Shown here: positions 8,112 to 17,059 of the stretch, in pieces
How the letters are laid out: each line of letters opens with the position of its first letter
How positions within the stretch are numbered: the first letter of the stretch is position 1
Source: Mageeibacillus sp. UBA4314
GTDB taxonomy: Bacteria > Bacillota > Clostridia > Saccharofermentanales > Saccharofermentanaceae
Assembly (NCBI GenBank): GCA_002394605.1
Contig: DGUI01000029.1
Span: 96,310 to 160,309, forward strand
Direction of reading: 5' to 3'
DNA length: 64,000 bases
The notes under the pieces: model-generated
Databases searched by the model: none
What the model saw: the letters and a program-made list of their open reading frames with translations, nothing else
What the model was told of the DNA's origin: nothing
Position numbers and translations under genes: made by a program

Positions 8112-9253
8112 CAGAAAGATATCCGTACGATAAGATCTATGTCTCCGATGGTTATCTTCTGACCATCCTTGATCTCATGCTTTACATCCGGGGTTATCGC
8201 CCTGTCATTGATATATGTCCTTCCACCTGATGAACAATCGCTCAGATAGACCGTATCCTGTGTTAAGAATAGTTGTGCGTGAATAGGATCTACGGATCTG
8301 TGTTTTATATATAGGTCGGATAAGAATCTGTCTGAGCCGATCGTCGTCAGGTCCTGATAGACGGCATACTTCAGTATGCTGCCGTCAACAGGCTTTACAG
8401 ACTCAAGCAAAGCACTGTTAAGAGAATGCTTTACCGAATCATCGAACAGTATCTTACTTCTGTCATCCGGCGTGATATCTCCGCCGCGCAATACCTTCAA
8501 GACCGCCGGTAATTCCCTGTAGACAAATGCCCCGAGAAGACCCAATGAAGCAACAGAACCCATAAAGGCAACTGCCTGCATCGTGTTTACCATGAAAAGT
8601 GATAACAGGGAGGAGATGAGTGAATAGATCAATACAGATGCCGGTCTGCCTTTTGTTTCCGTAAAGAGCAGCTTTGTCCTTTGATCTCTCAAGGGGGTGT
8701 TCCTGATGGAGTTTGCCGTATTAACGAGCATTTCTTCGTTGTTGTTGGCGATCGAATACACGATGGAATCGGTCTCATCTTCTGTAAGGACACTGCTGAA
8801 GAATTCTGAAGTGAGGAGCCGTTCCACATTCCGTGGATTGACTGAGGACAGACGAAGTGTCTTGTCCGTAGCTACAGGGAGGAAACATACCTTGATCACC
8901 GTGCCTCGTTCATTGGTGAATATGTACTTCGGGTCGAGAAATATCAACGCCGGATTAAGAAGCGTGTCAAGTGCATGATATATGGACAGGATAAGGCCTG
9001 CTATGGCCTTCCTTCTCGATCTTAAGTCCTGCTCACGGACGGCATGGTTACCGCTCATGAATTCATTGACCGGGATATATCCCGAGAAGTCGAAAGCAAG
9101 TTCTTCTGATTCGAACGTCCTGTTCAGATACACGGGAAGGAAGTATTCTTCCTTGCCGCTTCCGATCATCTCCATGGCATATTCAAAAACATGTGCCGAA
9201 CCGTCTATGCTCTCTACTGCAAAATGGCCGAACGGGCCTTTCCTGATCATCAT
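8108..9253 (-). CDS. DUF6382 / FHA-domain membrane protein of the Tad locus
   Basis: 381 residues. The N-terminal ~200 resemble the DUF6382 domain found in clostridial Tad-associated proteins (GLILSIYHALDTLL, FLDPKYIF). A hydrophobic patch at about 205-245 gives one or two membrane segments, followed by a C-terminal FHA domain (TIGSDRFLSDLYI, then SVDPIHAQLF and GGRTYIND) that would bind phosphothreonine. The usual NGTyvN of FHA is GGRTYIND here. It is the last gene of the minus-strand tad run, 14 bp after the Flp pilin. Role inferred: phosphorylation-dependent control or assembly of the pilus machine. Confidence 0.75.
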   Translation of the reverse strand: MMIRKGPFGHFAVESIDGSAHVFEYAMEMIGSGKEEYFLPVYLNRTFESEELAFDFSGYIPVNEFMSGNHAVREQDLRSRRKAIAGLILSIYHALDTLLNPALIFLDPKYIFTNERGTVIKVCFLPVATDKTLRLSSVNPRNVERLLTSEFFSSVLTEDETDSIVYSIANNNEEMLVNTANSIRNTPLRDQRTKLLFTETKGRPASVLIYSLISSLLSLFMVNTMQAVAFMGSVASLGLLGAFVYRELPAVLKVLRGGDITPDDRSKILFDDSVKHSLNSALLESVKPVDGSILKYAVYQDLTTIGSDRFLSDLYIKHRSVDPIHAQLFLTQDTVYLSDCSSGGRTYINDRAITPDVKHEIKDGQKITIGDIDLIVRISFC

Positions 9254-9267
9254 ATATCTATCCTCGT

Positions 9268-9444
9268 CTATTTAAGTGCTGCCGTAACTTTCGCATCGTC
9301 GAAGCAGAAATCCATTACTTTCTTCGCGAATCCCATGAGACCTTCCCTGAAGATCAGGGCAAGTGCCACGAGCACGGCAATGATTATTACGATCTCAACA
9401 GTTCCCATACCTTTTTTGGTCTTTGCCAATCTAAGTGTTCTCAT
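9268..9444 (-). CDS. Flp-type (type IVb) pilin
   Basis: 58-residue prepilin. The start is the ATG at 9444, eight bases after GGAGG; a TTG at 9459 inside that same site gives a longer false start. A short basic leader ending KTKKG is followed by MGTVEIVIIIAVLVALALIF, so prepilin-peptidase cleavage after the glycine leaves the mature protein with the expected Glu at position 5 and a hydrophobic polymerisation helix. This is the pilus subunit of the locus. No prepilin peptidase gene is in the window. Confidence 0.82.
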   Translation of the reverse strand: MRTLRLAKTKKGMGTVEIVIIIAVLVALALIFREGLMGFAKKVMDFCFDDAKVTAALK

Positions 9445-9468
9445 ATTTTGTACCTCCAATAATATTTT

Positions 9469-11046
9469 CTATATGCCAAGTGAGATGATCGCGGGTGTCA
9501 TTGCGACCAGAAGGACGCAGATAAAATCAAGTGTCATCGGAAGGAGGAGACCCAGTGCCTCGCGCTCCTGCTTTTTCCTTGCTGCATTGCGGCATAAGTT
9601 CCAGCAGGCCGATGACTGAAGAGACAGGAGATTCAATACTTCGCTGCTCCCAAGCCTCCCGTATCTTGCGATAAGGAGAAGTGCTGCCTGTGCCTCGGGG
9701 ATCCTGATCCTCAGGGAGAACTTCTCTACTGCATCTGATGCAGATGAACCTGAGAGTATCATTGCCCTAAGGCTCCTTATCTCATCAGACAGGAATACCC
9801 TGTCTTCGAATGCAGCTGAACAGATCTCGATCGATTTGGGAAGCTGCATCCCTGCCTCGAGAAGCGTTGACATAAGGCAGACGAAGAGCGGAATGTCTTT
9901 CATGAGGTATTCACGCTTAAGTTCCGCATTCTGATGGATGTCCCTGTTGTTGAGGACGACCATCAGTATGGCAACGGGGATCATCAGGATCAGGGGTCTA
10001 TTAGTTGCCGTAAGCAAGACTCCCGACAATACCGTAACCGCTGAGGTCGTGATGACCTGCTTGCGTATGAAGTCGTTATATGCCTGCTTCGGATCAGACG
10101 ACAGTTCGTTGAACAGTTCATGCCTTGAAGACGCCAGGTTCTGCGGCAACATCCTGACAGCAAGGTCAGCCCAGAAATACTTCCTCCGTCTTGCAGGCTT
10201 ACTGTCCGGATCTTCGCCCTTCAGTTTCCTGTCGCCTGAAGAATGCGAGATAAACCTGAACAGGAGAGCAACGGATATGACGCATAGAGCAAAAGCCACT
10301 ATCAGAAGTATCGAACCTGTCTTTGTCGTCTTCGCCATCGACAGGTAGTCATGGCTCATGTTGTTGAGTGCAAAAGTTATCGCGAAGGGCATGATGCACA
10401 GCATTATGGCTTCGGCATTCTTGCCTGCATTAAGTGCCTGTATCTCCGACTCGACCGAGCTCATTTCCGACAGCATCTGGCAGCTGCTCCGAAGTATCGC
10501 AAGACTGTTGTTACCGATCCTTCCTGATATTGCAAGCGCGTGGAATATCGGAACGGTCTCGGGAAAGTTGATCTCCTCTGCAAAGACCCTCATCGATTCC
10601 TCAAGTGATGTATGCATCCTTATGTTGTTCTCGAGGTTGATGAGCGGTCTGATGAGCACGCTCTTCTTCCCGAAAGTATGCTCTATCACCGGTCTTACAA
10701 GCTCCAAAGATCTCTCTATCGAATATCCTGAACTGACGCTTGTGCAGAGCACCTGGAGAAGTACAAGCAACTGGGTCCTTAAGTTCCTGTATCTGCCCGC
10801 AAATACCTTCATCACAGATTCCCGCCAGGGGAAGATGCCGAGTGCCGCTGAGACAGTGAATCTTATCATCTTTGAGTCGATAAAGACTGACGACAGCAGA
10901 TACAGTGCGGCTACAAATAGCGGATACGCCCAAAGGCTCTTGATCAGAAAGATCTGCTGCTGCGTAAGTTCACTTGTCCTAACCTTTTTGTCATCCGCGG
11001 TAAACAGCAATTCCTGCAAGTTCTTCCTGTGTGACGATCTGGTCAA
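9469..11046 (-). CDS. Fused TadB-TadC pilus inner-membrane platform protein
   Basis: About 525 residues with two T2SS/GspF-type domains in tandem, so one protein replaces the usual separate TadB and TadC. The first half has LLQVLCTSVSSGYSIERSLELV and a later FHALAISGRIGNNSLAILR; the second repeats the plan with LMSTLLEAGMQLPKSIEIC and LLLIARYGRLGSSEV. Hydrophobic pairs follow each half. The start is TTG 11046, eight bases after AGGAGG (11055-11060); the GTG at 11055 overlaps that site and is unlikely. The 5' end overlaps cpaF by 56 bp. It anchors the ATPase to the membrane in Flp pilus assembly. Confidence 0.82.
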   Translation of the reverse strand: MTRSSHRKNLQELLFTADDKKVRTSELTQQQIFLIKSLWAYPLFVAALYLLSSVFIDSKMIRFTVSAALGIFPWRESVMKVFAGRYRNLRTQLLVLLQVLCTSVSSGYSIERSLELVRPVIEHTFGKKSVLIRPLINLENNIRMHTSLEESMRVFAEEINFPETVPIFHALAISGRIGNNSLAILRSSCQMLSEMSSVESEIQALNAGKNAEAIMLCIMPFAITFALNNMSHDYLSMAKTTKTGSILLIVAFALCVISVALLFRFISHSSGDRKLKGEDPDSKPARRRKYFWADLAVRMLPQNLASSRHELFNELSSDPKQAYNDFIRKQVITTSAVTVLSGVLLTATNRPLILMIPVAILMVVLNNRDIHQNAELKREYLMKDIPLFVCLMSTLLEAGMQLPKSIEICSAAFEDRVFLSDEIRSLRAMILSGSSASDAVEKFSLRIRIPEAQAALLLIARYGRLGSSEVLNLLSLQSSACWNLCRNAARKKQEREALGLLLPMTLDFICVLLVAMTPAIISLGI

Positions 11047-12190
11047 GATGCTCACCTCCTTTGTTCACGTATAATTTCTTAAGCCGGTATTCAGTCCCTG
11101 AGGCAGGGAGTACCTGGCATATCTCATCTATGTATCTCTTACCCGTCTTGTTGCGGGTAATGTGGATTATCAGGTCAACGCCCATCGATACCTGGGCGAC
11201 GATCGCTTCGAAAGGAAGTCCCGAACCTGCCATGATCATTCCCGTAAGCCTCTCGAGCATCTCGATGCACGAATTGCCGTGACCCGTGCAGAACGATCCC
11301 TGATGCCCGGAGTTCATCGCCGTGAGCATGTCTGCGCTCTCGCTTCCTCTGACTTCTCCAACGATGATCCTGTCAGGTCGCATCCTTAATGCAGTCCTGA
11401 TCATCATTCCTATGTTTACTTCGCCGCTCCCGTCAGGCCCGGGAAGCCTCGCTTCCATCCTGACGAGATTCCTGATCCCCTGAAGATTGAGTTCTGCCGA
11501 ATCCTCTATCGTTACGACACGTTCATCCTGCGGGATAAATGAAGACAATGTGTTCAGAAAAGTGGTCTTGCCGCTGCCTGTGCCGCCGCACAGAAATATC
11601 GTCTTCCTGTTGACCACGCACTCGGACAGGAACCTGGCAGCATCTTCAGTTATGAATCCCTGTCTGATCAGAGTGACTATGTCGTGCTTGATGCCTGTGA
11701 ACTTACGTATCGTTATGATGGGACCGTCAGGTGCCACAGGCGGCAGGACCGCATTAGCTCTTGAACCGTCCGGAAGCCTCAGGTCAGCGATCGGATTTGC
11801 TTCGTTCAGAGGTCTGTTCTGGTTGGCAAAAAAGCAGGATATTATCGTCGTCAGAGTCCTGCTGTCCTTGAACCTGATATCAGACTTATAGAGCTTGCCG
11901 CCCCGTTCGTAGAACACTTCTGAAGGCCCGTTGACCATGATCTCGGTAACTGACGGATCTTCCATCAGCGGTTCGATCGCATCGAGCCTTCTGAGGCTGT
12001 TGAAGATCTTCATGGCAAGTTCTCTTTTGGACTCAAGGTTCATGCCGTAAGATCCTGCCTGGTCAGATAAGGCATCAGATATCATCTGTTTGAGTTTCTC
12101 ATCTGAAGGATCCGGATCGTTATGCAGAGAGTTCAGGACAAAATAAGTCAGCCTCTCCTTGATCTCTTCCAAGTCATACTGCGCCTTCAT
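10991..12190 (-). CDS. CpaF/TadA-type pilus assembly ATPase
   Basis: 399-residue cytoplasmic secretion ATPase that powers Flp pilus assembly. Walker A is GGTGSGKTT at 202-210; RIIVGEVRGSE (Walker B/Asp box) and CTGHGNS (His box, usually TLHANS) follow. The N-terminal domain has EPLMEDPSVTEIMVNGP and LRLPDGSRANAVLPP, typical of the CpaF family. Translation starts at ATG 12190 after GGAGGAG and overlaps the end of the upstream tadZ-like gene by 17 bp, so the locus is a tightly coupled operon. Confidence 0.92.
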   Translation of the reverse strand: MKAQYDLEEIKERLTYFVLNSLHNDPDPSDEKLKQMISDALSDQAGSYGMNLESKRELAMKIFNSLRRLDAIEPLMEDPSVTEIMVNGPSEVFYERGGKLYKSDIRFKDSRTLTTIISCFFANQNRPLNEANPIADLRLPDGSRANAVLPPVAPDGPIITIRKFTGIKHDIVTLIRQGFITEDAARFLSECVVNRKTIFLCGGTGSGKTTFLNTLSSFIPQDERVVTIEDSAELNLQGIRNLVRMEARLPGPDGSGEVNIGMMIRTALRMRPDRIIVGEVRGSESADMLTAMNSGHQGSFCTGHGNSCIEMLERLTGMIMAGSGLPFEAIVAQVSMGVDLIIHITRNKTGKRYIDEICQVLPASGTEYRLKKLYVNKGGEHLDQIVTQEELAGIAVYRG

Positions 12191-13049
12191 ACAGTTCTCC
12201 TCCGCCTGATAAGTTGTCGAGCGATACTATCTCGATATCGATGCCTTTTACTGCCCGTGACATTCTGGCGATCAGGTCGCACATTCCTTCGCCGAACTGC
12301 GCCTTGGCATCTGGCAGCAGGATGATCACGCGGTCGGCATTCTTTGCCGCTTCGATTACCGTTCCTGTCTTGATGCTGTCAGCGACTATCAGTGATGTGA
12401 TATCGCGTCCGTCTTCGTGCGATAATGACCTGATCTTCTCAGTCAGTATCCTGCACACTTCCGGCGGGTAATAATCGAAGTCAATGCTCGATGATATCGC
12501 GCCGGGCGTGAAGAACCCCGCATCATCCAATGTGCAGTAATCCAGTATCTGTTCCGGGGTAAACCGCTTCTTGTATACGTGTGCCATTAGTTCTGCCATG
12601 GAGCCTGATGCCTGTGCGCTGCACTTGATCCTCGGGGTCAGATCGACCCTTAATGAGATGTCGCTGTCGCGGATACCGGCAAGATCAGTCCTGATATACT
12701 CTTCGCGCTCCTTGACGTAAACGAAAGACAATAGGAAAGTAACCCTTACGTCCTTGTCCTGCTCCGTCTTGGAGATAGGGGATACTTTGAGCATCTTGAC
12801 TATCTTCCTGCAGTCGATGATGCCGTCTTCATACATCGACACGGCTCTCGGATCATCCCTGAACGAATCCTCGTACTGTCTCTTGTCGTAGAGCACGATA
12901 CATTCATTGCAGAACTGCGTTGCATCACGCGACTCTGTCTTGTTGGTGCCGTCTGCAATGTACACGTCAGGCAGCATGTTCCTCAAACGCTCCGTCAGGA
13001 GCCTTAATAAATACTTATCCTGTTCATAGATCAGAATTCCTGTAGCCAT
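12174..13049 (-). CDS. TadZ/CpaE-like pilus localisation protein (divergent)
   Basis: 291 residues, first gene of the tad operon. The start is ATG 13049, eight bases after AAGGAGG; the ATG at 13082 adds eleven residues upstream of that site and is rejected. The N-terminal part (GILIYEQDKYLLRLLTERL) looks like an atypical receiver domain, as in CpaE/TadZ. The C-terminal half contains SLIVADSIKTGTVIEAAKNADRVIILL, reminiscent of a MinD-like fold, but I see no Walker A. TadZ proteins place the machine at a cell site. The assignment rests mainly on position before cpaF and on fold-like patterns. Confidence 0.55.
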   Translation of the reverse strand: MATGILIYEQDKYLLRLLTERLRNMLPDVYIADGTNKTESRDATQFCNECIVLYDKRQYEDSFRDDPRAVSMYEDGIIDCRKIVKMLKVSPISKTEQDKDVRVTFLLSFVYVKEREEYIRTDLAGIRDSDISLRVDLTPRIKCSAQASGSMAELMAHVYKKRFTPEQILDYCTLDDAGFFTPGAISSSIDFDYYPPEVCRILTEKIRSLSHEDGRDITSLIVADSIKTGTVIEAAKNADRVIILLPDAKAQFGEGMCDLIARMSRAVKGIDIEIVSLDNLSGGGELYEGAV

Positions 13050-13117
13050 CGATCTTTCCTCCTTCGGTTGTTTTGTATTCATCTGCTTGCCACAGATGGT
13101 AACAGCAAAAACTCGAA

Positions 13118-13172
13118 AAAAAGCTCCGAAAAAATACGAAAATCGGAAAAATCCGTATCGTTTGTCGTTTTT
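13118..13172 (-). repeat. 55-bp intergenic repeat, copy 1 (upstream of tadZ)
   Basis: Read on the minus strand this stretch matches 25024-25078 with about four mismatches over 55 bp. It contains CGGATTTTTCCG and a wider ATACG/CGTAT dyad, then TATTTTTTCGGAG and a T run. In both places it lies roughly 70 bp upstream of a start codon, in the same orientation relative to the gene. It also abuts the metK promoter at 13177. It could be a shared operator, a small hairpin element or a terminator-like block. Confidence 0.8.
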
Positions 13173-13176
13173 TGAA

Positions 13177-13205
13177 TTGACTAAAAAAAGCCCATGAATT
13201 AAAAT
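13177..13205 (+). promoter_or_regulatory. metK promoter
   Basis: TTGACT (13177-13182), a 17-base spacer, and TAAAAT (13200-13205), a good vegetative promoter. Transcription would begin near 13212, about 20 bases before the S-box leader starts. Confidence 0.75.
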
Positions 13206-13233
13206 GAAATCGCTTAATAAATTGTATTATGCT

Positions 13234-13332
13234 GCTTATCAAGAGAGGTGGAGGGATACGGCCCTGTGAAGCCCGGCAACCGCGGAAAGCGGCGGTGCCA
13301 AATCCGTCAGGGTAACCTGGAAGATGAGAAGC
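13234..13332 (+). ncRNA. SAM-I (S-box) riboswitch
   Basis: Leader of metK with the conserved S-box blocks: GCTTATCAAGAGAGGTGGAG, GGCCC-TGTGAAGCCCGGCAACC, GGTGCCAAATCC and the closing AAGATGAGAAGC, which pairs back with the 5' GCTT. SAM binding is expected to expose the terminator just downstream and switch off SAM synthetase when SAM is plentiful. Confidence 0.93.
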
Positions 13333-13342
13333 GATTATGGAT

Positions 13343-13386
13343 CTCAAGTCTTCCTCGTACATATGTTGAGGGAGTCTTTTTATTTA
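13343..13386 (+). terminator. Riboswitch-controlled intrinsic terminator before metK
   Basis: CTTCCTC (13350-13356) pairs with GAGGGAG (13368-13374) with one G.U pair, extended by CTCAA/TTGAG as an alternative, and is followed by TCTTTTTATTTAT. It sits between the S-box aptamer and the metK start, as expected for S-box attenuation. Confidence 0.75.
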
Positions 13387-13421
13387 TAACGTGGAAGCAG
13401 CTATAGAAAGGTTGTTGAACT

Positions 13422-14615
13422 ATGAGAAATCGTAAAGGCAAGTGGCTGTTCACATCAGAATCAGTAACTGAGGGGCATCCCGACAAAGTGTGCGACCAGA
13501 TCTCCGATGCGATCCTTGATGAGATCATTGCGCAGGACAAGATGGCAAGGGTCGCATGTGAGACATGCTGCACGACCGGTATGGTAATGGTCATGGGCGA
13601 GATCACCACATCAGCTTATGTTGACATTCCGTCCGTCGTAAGGAACAAGATCAGGGAGATCGGTTATACGGGCAAGGACAGCGGCTTTGACTACAATGCC
13701 TGCGCCGTATTAACGTCGATCGACGAGCAGTCCCCGGATATCGCGATGGGTGTTGACAAGTCATATGAGGCGAAGGCTTCAGGTTCTGAAGCGCTCGATA
13801 ACGGTGCCGGTGACCAGGGAATGATGTTCGGTTATGCAAATGACGATACACCTGAGCTTATGCCTCTTCCCGTATCTCTTGCGCATAAGCTGTCTCTCAA
13901 GCTCGCGCAGGTCAGGAAGGCAGGCGTTGTTGATTATCTGAGACCTGACGGCAAGAGCCAGGTAACGGTGGAATATGAGGACGATAAGCCCGTCAGGGTC
14001 GAGACTGTCGTCATCTCAACACAGCATTCTCCCGATGTATCTACAGAAGAACTGCGCAAGTTCGTTATCGATAAGATCATTAAGGAAGTGATCCCCGCAG
14101 ATCTTATGGATGATGAGACGAAGATCTATGTTAACCCTACAGGCCGCTTTGTAGTTGGCGGACCTCAGGGTGATGCAGGTCTTACAGGCCGTAAGATCAT
14201 TGTCGATACATACGGCGGATTTGCACGCCACGGCGGCGGAGCATTCTCCGGTAAGGACCCTACGAAAGTAGACAGGTCAGCAGCTTATTATGCCCGCTAC
14301 ATTGCAAAGAATGTCGTTGCGGCAGGCCTTGCGAGGGAGTGCGAGGTACAGCTCGCATATGCGATCGGCGTTGCTGCTCCCGTATCGGTCATGGTCGATA
14401 CTTTCGGAACGGGTGTGATAGATGATGATAAGATCTGCGAGATCGTAAATAAGAATTTCGATATGCGCCCGGCTTCGATTATCAGAGACCTTGATCTGAG
14501 GAGACCGATCTATGCAAAGACGGCTGCATACGGACATTTCGGAAGGGCAGATGTGAAGTTCCCGTGGGAGGAGACAAACAGGGCAGACAAGCTCAGGGCT
14601 GATGCCGGGATCTGA
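13422..14615 (+). CDS. metK: S-adenosylmethionine synthetase
   Basis: Makes SAM from methionine and ATP, cytoplasmic homotetramer. The 397 residues start with FTSESVTEGHPDKVCDQISDAI, contain the ATP/methionine motif GAGDQGMMFGYA and the glycine-rich GGGAFSGKDPTKVDRSAAY, and end in the usual DKLRADA region. Length is normal. Expression is controlled by the SAM-I riboswitch upstream and the gene ends at a strong terminator, so it is probably monocistronic. Confidence 0.98.
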   Translation: MRNRKGKWLFTSESVTEGHPDKVCDQISDAILDEIIAQDKMARVACETCCTTGMVMVMGEITTSAYVDIPSVVRNKIREIGYTGKDSGFDYNACAVLTSIDEQSPDIAMGVDKSYEAKASGSEALDNGAGDQGMMFGYANDDTPELMPLPVSLAHKLSLKLAQVRKAGVVDYLRPDGKSQVTVEYEDDKPVRVETVVISTQHSPDVSTEELRKFVIDKIIKEVIPADLMDDETKIYVNPTGRFVVGGPQGDAGLTGRKIIVDTYGGFARHGGGAFSGKDPTKVDRSAAYYARYIAKNVVAAGLARECEVQLAYAIGVAAPVSVMVDTFGTGVIDDDKICEIVNKNFDMRPASIIRDLDLRRPIYAKTAAYGHFGRADVKFPWEETNRADKLRADAGI

Positions 14616-14642
14616 TCCGGATACTGAATGAAGATATGAGAG

Positions 14643-14673
14643 AAGCAAGAACATTTGTTCTTGCTTTCTTTTT
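14643..14673 (+). terminator. metK intrinsic terminator
   Basis: Perfect 10-bp stem AAGCAAGAAC/GTTCTTGCTT with an ATTT loop, followed by TCTTTTT. Confidence 0.93.
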
Positions 14674-14731
14674 GCTGTTTTGATAGAATATCTTAGAATT
14701 CATCTGCTAATAATCTTTGAGTGATCCTAAT

Positions 14732-17059
14732 ATGATAATAGATACCAAGACCAGGACATTATCCGGGCTTATCCCGGAGGATATCGGCACTTCTGTTACA
14801 GATGTTCTGATAACCTGCAAAGCCATTATCTACAGGAACGAAGGCAATCCGTTCCAGGTGTTCTCGTGCAGCCCGGACATAAGCTGTTCCACATCAGTAC
14901 CGCTTCAGGTAACACCGGGGATAACTTACAAGGTATCAGGCAAGGTTACTGATTACAGGGGAAGACCGCAGCTGTCCATAACTTCAATAGAGGCACTGGT
15001 AACGGAAGAACTGGCTAACAGCATCAGGGCAGCTTTTCTTGCCGCATTCTTCGAGAAGCAGGGAATGACGGCGAAGACCGCAGGGAAGATCGCTGATAAG
15101 TACGGCGAAGAGTTTATCGACATGCTGATGAACAACCCGCAGGATGTTGCGCTTGCCGTTAAGGGCTTTTCTGAGAGCAAGGCTGTCGCCATAGGCGAGG
15201 AACTCGTTCTTAACCATTCAGGATATCTCAGATATCTTGATTTCATGATGGCAGGATTATCCGCAGGTCAGGCGAAGAAGTGTGACAGGAGAAGGGACAT
15301 AACGCCGGAAGACATCACGAAGAACCCGTTCTGCCTGTCAGTGCTCGATGCGTTCGGATTTGAAGAGTGCGAGGCGATCCTCGCAGGAAGACAGATCGAT
15401 CCGCTCGATAAGTACAGGGTGTTTGCTGCCATAAGGTCTGTTACAGCTTCGAAGCATGCCTCGACCGCATCGACATATTTTACTGCCGGTGAGATCGAGA
15501 AGCAGGTAAGACGCCTTGTAATACCCAAGGGAAGCGTCAAGTCGGTCAATGACATGTTTCCTTCTGCATTCGAACTGGCTTGTGAATTTGGTGTCAGCAA
15601 CGGTACGTTGAGTATCTACAGGTTTGAGGGTAATAAGTGCATCGGATGTGACATAAGGAGCGAAGGCGCGAGGATCGCATTGAGCAGGTATTTCAAGGCG
15701 GAGGCAGGGATCAAGCGCGAGATAGAGCGGTTTGTCAGGGCGAAGTTCGTTAAGCCGTCAGATACTGCCATAGACAGTACGATAAGGCATCTGACAGGCA
15801 AGCATCAGATCGTGTTGGACCCCAGGCAGGAAGAAGCTCTGAAGCTGTGCATGTACCGTCCCATCGTTACCGTAACGGGCGGTCCGGGAACCGGTAAGAC
15901 AACGATAATGGGAATACTGGCATCTTATTTCGAAGAGAAGAACATAAGGTGTGTATATGCGGCCCCGACGGGCAGGGCAGCCAAGAGGCTGTCAGAGGTT
16001 ACGGGACAGGAGGCTTTTACCCTCCACAGGCTCCTCGAGGCATGTGCCGATCCTGAGAGCGAGACGGGATTCTTCTTCAGGAAGGGACCGGAAGACCCCA
16101 TCGATGCGCGTGTCATCGTCGTCGACGAGATGAGCATGGTGGATACCATATTGTTCCGCGAATTCTTAAGTGCAGTCGGCAAGGGTACTTCCGTTATCCT
16201 GATCGGCGATCCTGAGCAGCTTCCTTCCGTCGGATGCGGCAATGTGCTGTCTGATCTTCTTACGTGCAGCAAGATACCGTGCGTGAGGCTCGATACGATC
16301 CACAGGCAGACGAAGGGAGGAGACATCCCGACGAACTCACTGAGGATACTGAAGGGGGAAGAACCTGTGTCAGGTGAAGAGTTCGACATCATTTCCTGCA
16401 CAGGTGAAGAAGAGGCTCTTATCAGAGTGTGTGAGATCTATGAGAAACTCATGTCGCACCCTGATGCAGACGTCATAGTGCTGTCGCCGACCAAGCAGGC
16501 TCATCAGAAGCTTGGCACGGCTGAACTTAACAACACCCTGCAGCTTAGGTGCCACAGTGTATATGAAGCCTCTGAACTGACAGGCTCGGGATATGGACGT
16601 TTCCTTACCGGTGACCGTGTAATGCAGATCAAGAATAATTACTCACTTGAGTATTTTGATGCATCAACGCTGTCCACGGGAGAAGGAGTATATAACGGTG
16701 AGATCGGCGAAGTCATAGAGAAGAACGATATCGATATGAGCTTAAGCGTCAGGTTCGAAGACGGTAAGACCGTTAAGTACAAGGCGAAGGAGCTTGATAA
16801 TCTGGAACTTGCCTATGCTGTTACGGTCCATAAGGCCCAGGGCTGTGAATTTGATGAATGCATAGTAGTCCTTGGCAGGATGAACCACATGCTCATGCGG
16901 AGGAATATCCTTTATACTGCTGTCACGAGAGGCAGGAAGAAGGTAACGGTAATAGATGCGGAGAATACACTTAAGGGGTTCCTTACTGCGCCGTCAGGGA
17001 ATGTGAGGAACACATCACTCAAAGATCTTCTGGCCATAATCGATCATAAAGACATATGA
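14732..17059 (+). CDS. recD2: RecD2-like ATP-dependent DNA helicase
   Basis: Superfamily 1B 5'-3' helicase of the RecD2/TraA type, about 775 residues. The N-terminal OB-like domain (YKVSGKVTDYRGRPQLSI) and helical region precede Walker A GGPGTGKTT near residue 383, then VYAAPTGRAAKRLSE, VVDEMSMVD and GDPEQLPSVGCGNVL. The C-terminal LAYAVTVHKAQGCEF is the family motif. No RecBC partner is near, as usual for RecD2. An ATG at 14732 is preceded by GAGTGAT at suitable spacing; a TTG at 14717 is a possible alternative. It overlaps comF by 4 bp. Confidence 0.9.
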   Translation: MIIDTKTRTLSGLIPEDIGTSVTDVLITCKAIIYRNEGNPFQVFSCSPDISCSTSVPLQVTPGITYKVSGKVTDYRGRPQLSITSIEALVTEELANSIRAAFLAAFFEKQGMTAKTAGKIADKYGEEFIDMLMNNPQDVALAVKGFSESKAVAIGEELVLNHSGYLRYLDFMMAGLSAGQAKKCDRRRDITPEDITKNPFCLSVLDAFGFEECEAILAGRQIDPLDKYRVFAAIRSVTASKHASTASTYFTAGEIEKQVRRLVIPKGSVKSVNDMFPSAFELACEFGVSNGTLSIYRFEGNKCIGCDIRSEGARIALSRYFKAEAGIKREIERFVRAKFVKPSDTAIDSTIRHLTGKHQIVLDPRQEEALKLCMYRPIVTVTGGPGTGKTTIMGILASYFEEKNIRCVYAAPTGRAAKRLSEVTGQEAFTLHRLLEACADPESETGFFFRKGPEDPIDARVIVVDEMSMVDTILFREFLSAVGKGTSVILIGDPEQLPSVGCGNVLSDLLTCSKIPCVRLDTIHRQTKGGDIPTNSLRILKGEEPVSGEEFDIISCTGEEEALIRVCEIYEKLMSHPDADVIVLSPTKQAHQKLGTAELNNTLQLRCHSVYEASELTGSGYGRFLTGDRVMQIKNNYSLEYFDASTLSTGEGVYNGEIGEVIEKNDIDMSLSVRFEDGKTVKYKAKELDNLELAYAVTVHKAQGCEFDECIVVLGRMNHMLMRRNILYTAVTRGRKKVTVIDAENTLKGFLTAPSGNVRNTSLKDLLAIIDHKDI

